A DNA stretch of 64,000 nt from Actinoplanes sp. NBC_00393 (GTDB lineage: Bacteria; Actinomycetota; Actinomycetes; Mycobacteriales; Micromonosporaceae): positions 6,590,501 through 6,654,500 of the forward strand of contig NZ_CP107942.1 in assembly GCF_036053395.1 (NCBI RefSeq), in the 5' to 3' direction. Below, in pieces: positions 43,186 to 52,324 of this stretch; positions within the stretch are counted from its first letter, which is position 1, and each line of letters starts with the position of its first letter. Position numbers and translations under genes: made by a program. The notes beneath the pieces were generated by a model that did not search any database, had not been told where the DNA came from, and saw only the letters and a list, made by a program, of their open reading frames with translations.

Positions 43186-43973
43186 TGGTTTCGGGAGGTC
43201 CAGCGGAACGTCACCAGGCACAGCACCAATCCGATCACACACCAGATGCCGAGCACCATGGCCACCATGCCGAGATCCCAGGTGCCGCCGATCTCCTGGG
43301 CCTTCGCCTCGTCCGGCAGGAAGACGTACCGGAAGCCTTGCGCCATCCAGCGGACCGGGAAGAGCGACGCGAAGTTCTCCAGCCAGTCCGGCAGCTGGCT
43401 CATCGGCTGGATGAAGACGCCGGAGACGAACTGCAGCGCGACCACCGGCACGTTCAGGATGGCGCCGGCGTTGCGGGCGTTCTTGACCAGCGCGCTGACC
43501 GCGATGCCGAGCAGCGAGCAGCAGATCACCGAGAGCAGGAAGATCCAGGAGAAGGTCACCCAGTGGCTCGCATCGGGCAGCGGCATATCGAAGATCAACA
43601 CCCCGACCAGGAGCAGCACGGCCGCCTCAGCGACGCTCAGCGCGAGCACCAGGAGGGCTTTCCCGATGAGGTACGCCGAAGCCGGCATCGGTGTCCCCCG
43701 GAGCCGCTTGAGCGTCCCGTCCTCCCGGTCCATCGCCAGGCCGGAGCCCATGGTCACGAACGCCGTGTTCAGGATCCCGTACGCGACCATGCTCGCCGTG
43801 AAGACCTGGCTCGCGCTGACCCCGGAGTCGTTGTACTCGTCCCCGAAGATCGTCCCGAACAGCAGCAACAGCATCGCCGGGAAGAAGAAGGTGAAGACCA
43901 TCGCGGTCTTGTCCCGCAGGAACTGCAGCAGCTCCACGTGACCACGACTGACGCTCATCCCAAGGGTGGTCAT
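43182..43973 (-). CDS. ABC-2 type permease
   Basis: 263 residues with six membrane helices. It has the characteristic cytoplasmic GSGLAMDREDGTLKRLRGTPM and PASAYLIGKAL segments after helix 2, and VSGVFIQPMSQLPDWLENFASLFPVRWMAQ near the end. It pairs with the ATPase immediately upstream (4-nt overlap) as an ABC-2 drug or lipid exporter. The start at ATG 43973 is clear from that overlap; the longer open frame from 44126 lies inside the ATPase gene. Confidence 0.9.
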   Translation of the reverse strand: MTTLGMSVSRGHVELLQFLRDKTAMVFTFFFPAMLLLLFGTIFGDEYNDSGVSASQVFTASMVAYGILNTAFVTMGSGLAMDREDGTLKRLRGTPMPASAYLIGKALLVLALSVAEAAVLLLVGVLIFDMPLPDASHWVTFSWIFLLSVICCSLLGIAVSALVKNARNAGAILNVPVVALQFVSGVFIQPMSQLPDWLENFASLFPVRWMAQGFRYVFLPDEAKAQEIGGTWDLGMVAMVLGIWCVIGLVLCLVTFRWTSRNQ

Positions 43974-44806
43974 CGGGCTGCTCCGATCAGGCTGAGGTAG
44001 GTGTCTTCGAGGGTCGGCCGGGCGATGGTGAGCGAGGTCAGGTCGACGCCGTCCTCGAGCAGCCGGCGCAGCAGCGGTGCGGGGTCGGCGTGCTGCTCGG
44101 TGTGCGTCACGCCGTTCTCCCGCCATTTGACGACAGCGTGTGCTGCGGCCCGCCCGCCCAGCGTCGTCGGGGTGCCTTCGGCGACGATCCGGCCGTCGGC
44201 GATCACCGCGAGCCGGTCGGCGAGGGCTTCCGCCTCGTCCAGGTAGTGGGTGGTGAGCAGGATGGTGGTGCCGTCGCCGGCCAGCGTGCGGATCAGGTCC
44301 CAGAACTGGCGGCGCGCCTCCGGGTCGAAACCGGTGGTCGGCTCGTCGAGGAAGAGCAGCTCGGGACGGCCCACGATGCCGAGGGCCACGTCGACACGGC
44401 GTCGTTGGCCGCCGGAGAGCGTACGGATCTTGCTGTTGCGCTTCGCGGTGAGGCCGACCAGGTCGATCACCTCGTCCGGCCGGCGCGAGTCCGGATAGAA
44501 GCCGGCGATGTGCCGGACCATCTCGTGCACGGTCAGGTCGGCCGCGTCCTCGGCGTCCTGCAGCACGATGCCGATCCGGGTACGCCAGGCCGAGCCCGCC
44601 TTGCCCGGGTCCTCGCCGAGCACGCGCACGTCGCCGCCGGAACGCCGGCGGTGACCCTCCAGGATCTCGACCGTGGTGGTCTTGCCCGCGCCGTTCGGTC
44701 CGAGCAGCGCGAAGACCTCGCCGCGGGCGACGACGAGATCGATTCCCGCGACCGCGTCCCGGTCGCGATATGTCTTACGAAGTCCACTTACCTCGATGGC
44801 TTCCAT
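43970..44806 (-). CDS. ABC-2 transporter ATPase (DrrA-like)
   Basis: 278 residues. Walker A LLGPNGAGKTTTVEIL, Q-loop VLQDAEDAADLT, signature TLSGGQRRRVDVAL, Walker B LLFLDEPTTGFD, H-loop LLTTHYLDEAEAL. The C-terminal extension is the DrrA/CcmA type. It partners with the permease at 43182-43973. Confidence 0.93.
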   Translation of the reverse strand: MEAIEVSGLRKTYRDRDAVAGIDLVVARGEVFALLGPNGAGKTTTVEILEGHRRRSGGDVRVLGEDPGKAGSAWRTRIGIVLQDAEDAADLTVHEMVRHIAGFYPDSRRPDEVIDLVGLTAKRNSKIRTLSGGQRRRVDVALGIVGRPELLFLDEPTTGFDPEARRQFWDLIRTLAGDGTTILLTTHYLDEAEALADRLAVIADGRIVAEGTPTTLGGRAAAHAVVKWRENGVTHTEQHADPAPLLRRLLEDGVDLTSLTIARPTLEDTYLSLIGAAR

Positions 44807-44890
44807 GCAGACGATCGTGCCGTGACGGGGTACCCCGGCGGGACGTCCGCGCGGCTGTCACCGGCTGTCAACCGATCGATGGACAGCGGC

Positions 44891-45649
44891 TCACTCCCAC
44901 CGGAAGTTGCGGGCCGCCGCGGTCAACCAGACGACCGCCCACAGTCCCAGGCTCAGCCAGATCGAGAACGGCACCGACCCGCCGGTCATGGTCTCCCGTA
45001 GCGCGTGCGCGTGCGCGGCGAGCGGCAGCAGGAACCAGCCGACCGTGCCCAGGTCCGGCGCGGCGAACATGATGCCGCCGACCGACAGCATCACCACGTA
45101 GATCAGCGTGGCGGCGCCCGTGGTGGTCTCCGGTTTCAGCACGCTGGCCAGCAGCAACGCCAGGCCGCTGTAACCGGCCACGGCCAGCACGGTCACGCCG
45201 GCGGCAGGAAGCAGCGCCTCGGGATGTGGGCGCCACCCGACCGCGAAGCCGACCAGCGCCAGGACCGCGACCTGGAGCACGATCTGCACCAGCACCGAGC
45301 CGGTCTTGGCCAGCAGCAGCCCGGGCCGGGTCAGCGGCGAGGCGCCGAGCCTTTTCAGTACGCCGTAACTGCGCTCGTAACCCGTGGTGATCGCCTGGCC
45401 GGTGAAAGCCGTCGACATCACGGTCAGCGCCAGCACCCCGGGAACCACGAAACCCAGCCGGTCATCGGTGGGCAGATTGGTCACCTCGAACAGGCCGGCA
45501 CCGAGCAGAACCAGAAGCGGTACGCCCATCGCCAGCACAACGGCCTCGCCACGGCGGGCGGTCAGCAGCAGTTCCATCCGGAGCTGCTTGCCGATGATTG
45601 TGCGCATCGGGGCCCGGCCGGGAGCGGGCGTAAAGGTTCCGGCGCTCAC
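44891..45649 (-). CDS. ABC-2 type permease (second pair)
   Basis: 252 residues with six helices. YERSYGVLKRLGASPLTRPGL is the typical cytoplasmic loop, followed by LLAKTGSVLVQIVLQVAVLA. The start overlaps the stop of the second ATPase by 4 nt. An 84-bp gap separates it from the first pair, but no terminator is seen and all six genes point left. Confidence 0.9.
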   Translation of the reverse strand: MSAGTFTPAPGRAPMRTIIGKQLRMELLLTARRGEAVVLAMGVPLLVLLGAGLFEVTNLPTDDRLGFVVPGVLALTVMSTAFTGQAITTGYERSYGVLKRLGASPLTRPGLLLAKTGSVLVQIVLQVAVLALVGFAVGWRPHPEALLPAAGVTVLAVAGYSGLALLLASVLKPETTTGAATLIYVVMLSVGGIMFAAPDLGTVGWFLLPLAAHAHALRETMTGGSVPFSIWLSLGLWAVVWLTAAARNFRWE

Positions 45650-46563
45650 TCGGCGGCTCCTACGGTCAGATTCTCCCTGCTCAAGGACAGGTAGACGTCC
45701 TCGAGCGTACGGCGGCGACTGCTCACCGCGGTGACGTGCGCGTCCACTGCGGCGAACCAGCCCAGCACGTCGGCCAGGCCCTTGGTGTCGAGTTCGCCGG
45801 CAATCGCGTACTCACCCGGCGAGCTCTCGGTGACCTTGCGGTGCGCCCGCAGGCCGGTCAGGTCGAGACCCGGATCGGCCCGGACCTCCAGCAGGTCGAT
45901 CCCGGCCGCGGCGGTCAACTCGGCCGGTGTGCCGGTCGCCGCGACCTTCCCGGCTCGCATGATCACCACATCGTCGGCGAGCCGCTCGGCCTCGTCCAGC
46001 AGGTGTGTGGTGAGCAGAACCGACACCCCGTCAGCCCGCAGCTCCTCGATCAGCTGCCAGGTGGTGTGCCGGGCCTCGGTGTCCATGCCGGCCGTCGGCT
46101 CGTCCAGGAAGACCAGCTCGGGGCGGCCGACCAGGGCGACGGCCAGGCTGAGCCGCTGCTGCTCGCCACCGGACAGCCGGCGGAACCGGGTGCGCTCCAC
46201 TTTGCGCAGACCCAGCCGGTCCAGCAGCATCTCGGTGTCGAGCGGGTTGGCGGCGAATGAGGCGAACAACCGCAGGATCTCCCCGGCGGCCGCCCACGGG
46301 TAGACGCCACCGGACTGCAACATGATCCCGAGCCGGGGCATCAGCTCGTCGTGGTCGCTGACCGGGTCGAGCCCGAGAACCCGGGCCTCACCCGCGTCCG
46401 GCCTGCGGAAACCCTCGCACACCTGGAGCAGGCTGGTCTTCCCGGCACCGTTGTGGCCGAGCAGGGCGAGCACCCGCCCGCGTGGCACGCACAGCGACAC
46501 GCCGTCCACCGCTGTCGTGTCGCCCCAGCGCACGACGGCGTCTCGTACCTCAACCGCGGCCAC
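45646..46563 (-). CDS. ABC-2 transporter ATPase (second pair)
   Basis: 305 residues. Walker [16 protein letters not shown], signature [16 protein letters not shown], Walker [14 protein letters not shown]-loop [16 protein letters not shown] 46563 is preferred because GGAGG lies 8 nt upstream; the frame begins at GTG 46578, which overlaps that site. First gene of the six-gene operon. The two transporter pairs are not close copies of one another, so they may export different compounds or form a mixed complex. Confidence 0.9.
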   Translation of the reverse strand: MAAVEVRDAVVRWGDTTAVDGVSLCVPRGRVLALLGHNGAGKTSLLQVCEGFRRPDAGEARVLGLDPVSDHDELMPRLGIMLQSGGVYPWAAAGEILRLFASFAANPLDTEMLLDRLGLRKVERTRFRRLSGGEQQRLSLAVALVGRPELVFLDEPTAGMDTEARHTTWQLIEELRADGVSVLLTTHLLDEAERLADDVVIMRAGKVAATGTPAELTAAAGIDLLEVRADPGLDLTGLRAHRKVTESSPGEYAIAGELDTKGLADVLGWFAAVDAHVTAVSSRRRTLEDVYLSLSRENLTVGAAE

Positions 46564-46818
46564 GTCGCCACCCTCCACGAGTCCCGCCCCACCAGGTCTG
46601 CCCTGTTTCCGTCCGCCACGGCCACCTTACGGCGAAGCCGGCCGGCCCTTGCCTTGCCCGTCCGCGAGATGGAATGCCTCACCCTCTGTACTACCCCGGG
46701 CCCTCAGGCTCCCGGACAGCCGCACGCGATGAACCACCCGCCAGGAATGAATGCTGCTCGTTGCTCCCTCCGGGCGGCGGCCAGGCTGGTCAGGGTGCGG
46801 TTGGGTAGGGTGCCCGGA

Positions 46819-47277
46819 ATGAGTGACCCGACCGTGGTGGAGATCTACACCGACGGAGCGTGCGTGCCGAACCCCGGACCGGGCGGGTGGGGCGCTGTTC
46901 TCCGGTACGGCCGGGCGGAGAAGGATCTCTGTGGCGGCGAGGCCAACCCGACCACGAACAACCGGATGGAACTGATGGCGCCGATCCGCGCCCTCGAAAC
47001 GCTGAACCGGGCCCCACTGGTCGTGCACATCTACACCGACAGCGTTTACGTCCGGGACGGCATCACCAAGTGGATCCCCCGGTGGAAGGCCAACGGCTGG
47101 CAGACCGCCGCACGCCAGCCGGTGAAGAACGTCGACCTGTGGCAGCGCCTCGAAGAAGCCGTCCGCCGGCACGAGGTGCAGTGGCACTGGGTGAAAGGCC
47201 ACGCCGGACACCCCGAGAACGAACGCGCCGACCGTCTCGCCGCCCGGGGCCTGCGCGAAGCCCTCGGCCAGAGCTGA
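46819..47277 (+). CDS. rnhA: Ribonuclease HI
   Basis: 152 residues. It cuts the RNA strand of RNA-DNA hybrids. The four acidic active-site residues are all visible: [18 protein letters not shown] (Asp11), [13 protein letters not shown] (Glu), [11 protein letters not shown] (Asp) and ENERADRLA (Asp). [12 protein letters not shown] is the usual handle-to-last-Asp segment. A TAGGGT -10 box lies 7 nt ahead of ATG 46819, so the mRNA is probably leaderless. Confidence 0.95.
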   Translation: MSDPTVVEIYTDGACVPNPGPGGWGAVLRYGRAEKDLCGGEANPTTNNRMELMAPIRALETLNRAPLVVHIYTDSVYVRDGITKWIPRWKANGWQTAARQPVKNVDLWQRLEEAVRRHEVQWHWVKGHAGHPENERADRLAARGLREALGQS

Positions 47278-47288
47278 CCCGGCCGGGC

Positions 47289-47642
47289 TCAGCCGGAGTC
47301 CGCAGACTCCCGGTAGGCGGACCACACCTTCTTGGGCACGGTCATCGTCCAGGCGTCGATGACCAGCTCGGTCATCCGCTCCCGGTCCAGGCGCTCGAGC
47401 CAGGCCTCCACCCAGTGATATCGCAGGTCGGATGGTCGGGGCAGATGGAAGGTCTCGGGGTCGGAGGCGATCAGGGCGTCCCGCTCCTCCTTGGGATAGC
47501 CGAAGCCCATCTCGGTCTCGTCCCGGGAGAACGCGACATAGACGATGCGGCCGACCCGGAACTTGACCCTGTCCCGGATCAGGTGCTCCTCGCTGCGTGG
47601 CAGGTCGCGCGCGACCCGGCGTACGTCATCGATGGTGACCAT
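47289..47642 (-). CDS. MmcQ/YjbR-family protein
   Basis: 117 residues. The fold pattern is typical of the family: TIDDVRRVARDLPRSEE, KFRVGRIVYVAFSRDETEMGF, FHLPRPSDLRYHWVEAWLER and WTMTVPKKV. It resembles the CyaY-like DNA-binding fold, and its role is unknown. The start at ATG 47642 is 7 nt after TACCGT (leaderless). The longer frame to 47699 overlaps the upstream gene. Confidence 0.82.
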   Translation of the reverse strand: MVTIDDVRRVARDLPRSEEHLIRDRVKFRVGRIVYVAFSRDETEMGFGYPKEERDALIASDPETFHLPRPSDLRYHWVEAWLERLDRERMTELVIDAWTMTVPKKVWSAYRESADSG

Positions 47643-47695
47643 GCCGAGGACGGTAGTCCGGGGGTACGACACTTTCCGGCGCGGCGCCGGAGGGG

Positions 47696-48313
47696 TCATC
47701 CGCCGCGCGGACGGGGCACGTGCGGGTCGACCGGCTCGTCCGGGGGGACCACCTTGGCCCGGGCCACGCGGTCCGGTGGCAGCACATAGGTGGCAGCGCG
47801 GACCAACTCCTCCGGTACGGTGTGCCGCCCCCGCCGCGGCTCGGGTTCGCGCTGCTCGGGCACCAGGTCGGCGACGCCGGACCAGCGCGGGTCGGGCAAC
47901 GACGAGTAGGTGACGCCGCCGGTCGCCGCGGGAGGTGGCAGCCCCGGACCGGTGTGCGGGGGCGGCGCCGGGAAACCGGGCGCGACCTGCGGAACCGGTT
48001 TGGTCGGCCCCTCGACCGGCGCGGGCGGCAAGGGCGCAGGGGGCACCGGAACTGTGGGCGATTCCTGCGCTGCGGCGTCCGCGGGGACACTGGCCGACCC
48101 TTGGACCGGGCCGCGATCACGGCGGCGGCCGGCTGCTCTCGCGGCCATGCTGAAGACGTTGCGGGTGGCGGAGTCGTATCCATGGCGGAATGCCTGTTCC
48201 CGGTCCGGCCCGCTCTGGTGCCGCTGGTGCACCCGGCCGATGGCGTATCCGGTGCAGGCCAGCAGCGAGGCAAGCAGGAGCAGAAGGATCACGATGTCGC
48301 CCGGTGCGGTCAT
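47696..48313 (-). CDS. Single-pass membrane protein with Pro-rich tail
   Basis: 205 residues. One N-terminal helix (IVILLLLLASLLACTGYAIG) is followed by a basic stretch and then a long Pro-rich cytoplasmic or wall-spanning region (VPPAPLPPAPVEGP, PPPHTGPGLPPP). No catalytic motif is seen. Function unknown. The start could also be the in-frame codon at 48325. Confidence 0.6.
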   Translation of the reverse strand: MTAPGDIVILLLLLASLLACTGYAIGRVHQRHQSGPDREQAFRHGYDSATRNVFSMAARAAGRRRDRGPVQGSASVPADAAAQESPTVPVPPAPLPPAPVEGPTKPVPQVAPGFPAPPPHTGPGLPPPAATGGVTYSSLPDPRWSGVADLVPEQREPEPRRGRHTVPEELVRAATYVLPPDRVARAKVVPPDEPVDPHVPRPRGG

Positions 48314-48512
48314 CGGCGGGTCCACGGGGTGCGCTCGCTCATGCCAGCATTGTGGCCATTTTGATAGACCGCGAGCTATGGCCCGTTTGACTTACCACGA
48401 ATGAATTAGCTCGAAGGCTCAACCTTGGCGAGCCGGCTTTCTAGGTGTTCTGACCGATGTCCGGCCTCCGGCCGCGACCCATGCTGGCCGAAAGGAGAAA
48501 GGAGACGGTTCG

Positions 48513-48761
48513 ATGGCGAAGTTCATGGACGTGCACGACGGATTCTTCGGGGTCACCCAGGAGCAACTCGACGCCGCGCACGACGCCGATCTGAAGATCG
48601 AGGGCGAGGAGGGCGTGCATTTCGAGAAGGCGTGGCTGGACCGGGAGTCGGGAAAGGCGTTCTGCCTCAGCACCGCGCCGAGCAAGGAGGCGGTGATGCG
48701 GATCCATGAGCGGGCCGGTCATCCCACCACCGAGGTGTACGAGGTCACCGCCGAGGTATGA
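48513..48761 (+). CDS. SCO4226-family nickel-binding protein (DUF4242)
   Basis: 82 residues, ferredoxin-like fold. The sequence KFMDVHDGFFGVTQEQLDAA, GVHFEKAWLDRESGKAFCL and RIHERAGHPTTEVYEV closely follows the Streptomyces SCO4226 protein, which binds nickel as a dimer; the His and Glu/Asp residues near the N-terminus and in the HERAGH helix are likely ligands. AAGGAG repeats precede the start. Its physiological role is unknown. Confidence 0.87.
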   Translation: MAKFMDVHDGFFGVTQEQLDAAHDADLKIEGEEGVHFEKAWLDRESGKAFCLSTAPSKEAVMRIHERAGHPTTEVYEVTAEV

Positions 48762-48857
48762 CCAAGATCATCTTCGTCGCTCTGCGTAAGGACGCGGTGA
48801 TAGGTCACGAGTTGACACCTTTAGGAGTGGAGTAGCACGGTAACCCCAGTTGTCCAT

Positions 48858-50135
48858 ATGAATGGGGTAGGCATGCTCTCCACGCGACGAGCCCTGGCGG
48901 CCGTCGTCAGCGTCGTGGTGCTGGCGGCGTCCGCCTGCGGTTCGGCTGACGAGGATTCCGGTTCCGCCAAGGTCGAGGTCTTCACCTGGTGGGCCGAGGG
49001 CGGCGAGAAGGCCGGCCTGGATTCCCTGGTCAGCCGGTTCGGCACGGCATGCCCCGGTCAGGAGTTCGAGAACGGCGCGGTGGCCGGCGGCGCCGGGATC
49101 AACGCCAAGCAGGTGCTCAACGCGCGGATCGCGCAGAACGACCCACCGGACACGTTCCAGGTCCACGCCGGAGCCGAGCTCGCCGACTACATCGCGGCCG
49201 GCCGGGTCCAGGACCTCTCCGCCGACTACGACTCGTGGGGCCTGCGCGCGGCCCTCCCCCAGGGACTGCTCGACGACCTCACTGTCGACGGCAAGCTCTA
49301 CTCGGTGCCGGCGAACATCCACCGCGCCAACGTGGTCTGGGCCAACAGCCAGGTGCTCTCCGACGCGGGGATCCTGCAGGCGCCGAAGAATCTGGACGCG
49401 TTCCTGCAGGACCTGGCGAAGCTGCGCCGAGCGGGAGTCGAGTCCCCGCTCGCGCTCGGCCGGGACTGGACCCAGCTGATGCTGCTCGAGTCGGTGCTGA
49501 TCGCCGACCTGGGCGCGAAGCGGTTCGCCGGGCTGTTCACCGGGGCGACCAGCTGGAAGAGCAAGGCGGTCCGCGGGGCGCTGAACGACTACGTCCAGCT
49601 GCTCGCCTACAGCAACGCCGACCGTGACGCGCTGGACTGGCCCGACGCGGAGCGGTTGCTCATCGACGGCCGGGCCGGCTACCAGGTGATGGGCGACTGG
49701 GAGGCCGCCGATCTGGCGGCGAAGAACTTCCAGGCGTACGAGTACTTCACGTTCCCCGGCACCGAAGGCGTCTTCCAGTGGCTCGCCGACTCGTTCGTGC
49801 TGCCCGACGGCGCCGGCAACCCGGACGGCACCCGGTGCTGGCTGAAGACCGTGGCCTCGGTCGACGGGCAGCGGGACTTCAACCTGGCGAAGGGCTCGAT
49901 CCCAGCGCGGACCGATGTGGCCGGGGACGGGTTCTCGGCGTACCAGATGGACGCCATGGCGGACTGGAAGACAGCCACCCCGGTGCCCTCCTGCGCCCAC
50001 GGTTCGGCCTGCTCACAGGACTGGCAGAACACCGTGAACGCCACCCTGGGCGCCTTCTCCACCGCGGCCGAAAAGGATGTCCCCGGTCTGCAGGCGGCTC
50101 TCGCCGCGACAGCAGCCCGGTACGTGCAGCAGTAG
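48858..50135 (+). CDS. ABC sugar-binding lipoprotein (family 1), orphan
   Basis: 425 residues. The lipoprotein signal ends at AASACGS (Cys 27). The mature part looks like the MalE/family-1 solute-binding fold: KVEVFTWWAEGGEKAGLDSL, FENGAVAGGAGINAKQVL, PPDTFQVHAGAELADYIAAG, LYSVPANIHRANVVWAN and MGDWEAADLAAK. It probably captures a sugar or oligosaccharide at the cell surface. No MalF/MalG-type permease or ATPase is next to it, so it either uses permeases elsewhere or acts as a sensor. Confidence 0.88.
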   Translation: MNGVGMLSTRRALAAVVSVVVLAASACGSADEDSGSAKVEVFTWWAEGGEKAGLDSLVSRFGTACPGQEFENGAVAGGAGINAKQVLNARIAQNDPPDTFQVHAGAELADYIAAGRVQDLSADYDSWGLRAALPQGLLDDLTVDGKLYSVPANIHRANVVWANSQVLSDAGILQAPKNLDAFLQDLAKLRRAGVESPLALGRDWTQLMLLESVLIADLGAKRFAGLFTGATSWKSKAVRGALNDYVQLLAYSNADRDALDWPDAERLLIDGRAGYQVMGDWEAADLAAKNFQAYEYFTFPGTEGVFQWLADSFVLPDGAGNPDGTRCWLKTVASVDGQRDFNLAKGSIPARTDVAGDGFSAYQMDAMADWKTATPVPSCAHGSACSQDWQNTVNATLGAFSTAAEKDVPGLQAALAATAARYVQQ

Positions 50136-50153
50136 TACGGCACGATAGGGGTC

Positions 50154-51104
50154 ATGGCCGATGAACGGGACGGCGTACCGCTGACCAACCTGGACCAGGA
50201 GCTCTTCCCCGACGCTGGCGTCACCAAGCGGGACCTGATCGATTACCTGGACGCGATGGCCGACCGGCTGATCCCGGTGCTGCGGGACCGGCCGCTCTCG
50301 GTGATCCGGGTGCTCCGCGGCCAGGACCAGTTCATGCAGAAGAACCTGCCCAAGTACACGCCGGACTGGGTGCCGCGGACCAAGATCTGGGCCGATGCTT
50401 CGCATCGCGAGGTGACGTACGCGCTGGGCAACGACCGCCGCACCCTGCTGTGGTTCGGCAACCAGCGGGCAGTCGAGTACCACCCGGCGCTGATGCTCGC
50501 CGGTTCACACCACCCGACCCACCTGATCATGGACCTGGATCCACCGGAGAACGGCGGATTCCGGCTCGCCGTCGCGGCGGCCCGGCTGGTTCAGCAGGTG
50601 CTCACCGAGGCCGGGATGCCCGGTGCGGTCAAGACCAGCGGGTCCAAGGGGGTGCACGTCTTCGTGCCGCTGGCCCCGGACGCCGCGCCGGAGGACGTCG
50701 CGGCTGTCCAGCGCGCCGTCGCGGCCCGCGCCGAACGGCTCGACCCCGACCTGGCGACGACCGCGTTCATCAAGGAGGACCGGCACGGCAAGGTGTTCCT
50801 GGACGCCACCCGGGCCGGCGGAGCGACCGTGGTCGCCGCGTACAGCCCGCGGATCCGGCCGGGCGCGCCGGTGTCGTTCCCGGTGGACTGGGCCGACCTC
50901 GACTCCGTGACGCCCGGCGACTTCACCGTACGCAATGCGGCCGGGCTGGCCGGTGACCGCGACCCGTGGGCGGAGGCGCTTCCTGGGCCGGTTCCGCTGG
51001 AAAAAGGGCTGGTCGAGGAGGGGCACACCATCCCGGTGGCCCGGGTCCAGGCCATGCACGAGGGCAAGCGGCGGGCCCGCGCGAAAAGGGCCGCGCAGGA
51101 ATAA
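50154..51104 (+). CDS. Stand-alone LigD polymerase (AEP primase) domain
   Basis: 316 residues forming only the polymerase module of LigD, which fills gaps during Ku-dependent end joining. Active-site acids are in HLIMDLDPPENG (DxD) and GKVFLDATR. TSGSKGVHVFVPL is the nucleotide-binding segment, and WFGNQRAVEYHPAL and QFMQKNLPKY are also conserved. No ligase or nuclease domain and no ku gene is nearby. TAGGGG just ahead of ATG 50154 suggests a leaderless mRNA. The Lys/Arg-rich end (GKRRARAKRAAQE) could contact DNA. Confidence 0.9.
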   Translation: MADERDGVPLTNLDQELFPDAGVTKRDLIDYLDAMADRLIPVLRDRPLSVIRVLRGQDQFMQKNLPKYTPDWVPRTKIWADASHREVTYALGNDRRTLLWFGNQRAVEYHPALMLAGSHHPTHLIMDLDPPENGGFRLAVAAARLVQQVLTEAGMPGAVKTSGSKGVHVFVPLAPDAAPEDVAAVQRAVAARAERLDPDLATTAFIKEDRHGKVFLDATRAGGATVVAAYSPRIRPGAPVSFPVDWADLDSVTPGDFTVRNAAGLAGDRDPWAEALPGPVPLEKGLVEEGHTIPVARVQAMHEGKRRARAKRAAQE

Positions 51105-51109
51105 CCGAC

Positions 51110-51125
51110 TACACCGTACGGTGTA
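51110..51125. promoter_or_regulatory. 16-bp perfect palindrome, probable operator
   Basis: TACACCGTACGGTGTA is a perfect palindrome, immediately followed by a second CGTACG-centred half. It lies 82 bp ahead of the histidine kinase start and just after the LigD-like stop. The form fits a TetR- or GntR-type dimeric repressor site. Confidence 0.55.
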
Positions 51126-51206
51126 CGCCGTACGCGGGAGGAGTCGATGCAGGTGACCACACCGGTACGACGCGCCCGCCCGGGGGACGAACCTAGCGTT
51201 CCCGGC

Positions 51207-52322
51207 ATGACGAAGAACTTCACCTATGTGGCCGCCGCCCTCACCCTGGTGGGGGTCCCGGCCGGCATCGCGATCACCGGCGGCACGACCGACATCGTGA
51301 TGGTCCCGAGCCTGGCGGCCGGGGTCGCCGGGCTGGTGCTGACCTCCCGCAGGTGGCCGGTCGCCTCGCTGATCATGACTCTGCTCGTCGTGGCGGGCTG
51401 GCGCTCGTCGTACCTGATCGACGCCGGCTGGATATGGCCGGCCACCGCCGCCTTCCTCGCCGTCGTGCTGGCCGGCCGGTTGCGGACCGCCGTCGTCATC
51501 GGCGTGACGGCGCTGGCGTACGCCTTCGCCTGGGACGGCTTCGTCACCATGCAGTCCTCCGACCAGGTGTACGCGCACGTCGGCGGCGAGGCGCTCTGGC
51601 TCGGCGCGGTGCTGGCCGGCGCCACGGCGTACCGGAACACGCTGCGCTGGCGTGCCGAGGTCGCCCACCGGATCTCCCGGGACGAGCAGCAGCGCGAGAT
51701 CGACGCCCGCCGCCGCCGGGCCGAGGAGCGCGTGGAGATCGCCCGCGACCTGCACGACGTGGTCTCGCACACGCTGGCCGTCGTCGGCGTTCACCTCAAC
51801 GTGGCCATGGACTCCTTCGAGGCCGAACCGGACGAGGCGAAGGCCTCGCTGAAACTCGCCCAGGAGGTGCGCAGCAAGGCCATGACCGACCTGCGCGCCC
51901 TGGTCGGCGTGCTGCGCGAGGGTGAGCTGCCCGCGCTGGAGAGCCTGGACCAGCTCCTCGACCAGGTCCGCGAGGCCGGGCTGAAGGTGTCGCTGAACGA
52001 GTTCGGCGACCCGGTCGACGTGCCCGCCCCGGTCGCCACCGCCGTCTACCGGGTGGTGCAGGAGTCGCTCACCAACACCGTCCGGCACGCCGGCGCCACC
52101 CGTGCGGTGGTCACTCTGCGCTACGCGCCGCACCGGGTCGTGGTGGACGTCCAGGACAACGGGCAGCCCGCGCCGGAGATCACCGACGGGCACGGCATCG
52201 CCGGGATGCGGGAACGGGTCGCGGCGCTCGGCGGCGCGCTCACCGCCCGGCCGGGTCCGAACGGGTTCACCGTACGTGCCGACATCCCGATCGCCGACGT
52301 CGTTGACGTCGTTCCGGAGTGA
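51207..52322 (+). CDS. Membrane sensor histidine kinase (HisKA_3)
   Basis: 371 residues. Four or five membrane helices in the first 140 residues are followed by the dimerisation region with the phospho-His site VEIARDLHDVVSHTLAVVG, and an HATPase_c with VVQESLTNTVRHAG, VDVQDNGQPAPE and GHGIAGMRERVAALGG. ATG 51207 is chosen because a TAGCGT -10 box ends 8 nt upstream (leaderless); the frame runs back to 51147. It partners with the response regulator that follows. Confidence 0.9.
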   Translation: MTKNFTYVAAALTLVGVPAGIAITGGTTDIVMVPSLAAGVAGLVLTSRRWPVASLIMTLLVVAGWRSSYLIDAGWIWPATAAFLAVVLAGRLRTAVVIGVTALAYAFAWDGFVTMQSSDQVYAHVGGEALWLGAVLAGATAYRNTLRWRAEVAHRISRDEQQREIDARRRRAEERVEIARDLHDVVSHTLAVVGVHLNVAMDSFEAEPDEAKASLKLAQEVRSKAMTDLRALVGVLREGELPALESLDQLLDQVREAGLKVSLNEFGDPVDVPAPVATAVYRVVQESLTNTVRHAGATRAVVTLRYAPHRVVVDVQDNGQPAPEITDGHGIAGMRERVAALGGALTARPGPNGFTVRADIPIADVVDVVPE

Positions 52323-52324
52323 AC

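Noticed and set aside
46579..46818. Small RNA or riboswitch before rnhA
   Set aside because: No conserved motif could be recognised; a leaderless promoter explains the end of this gap.
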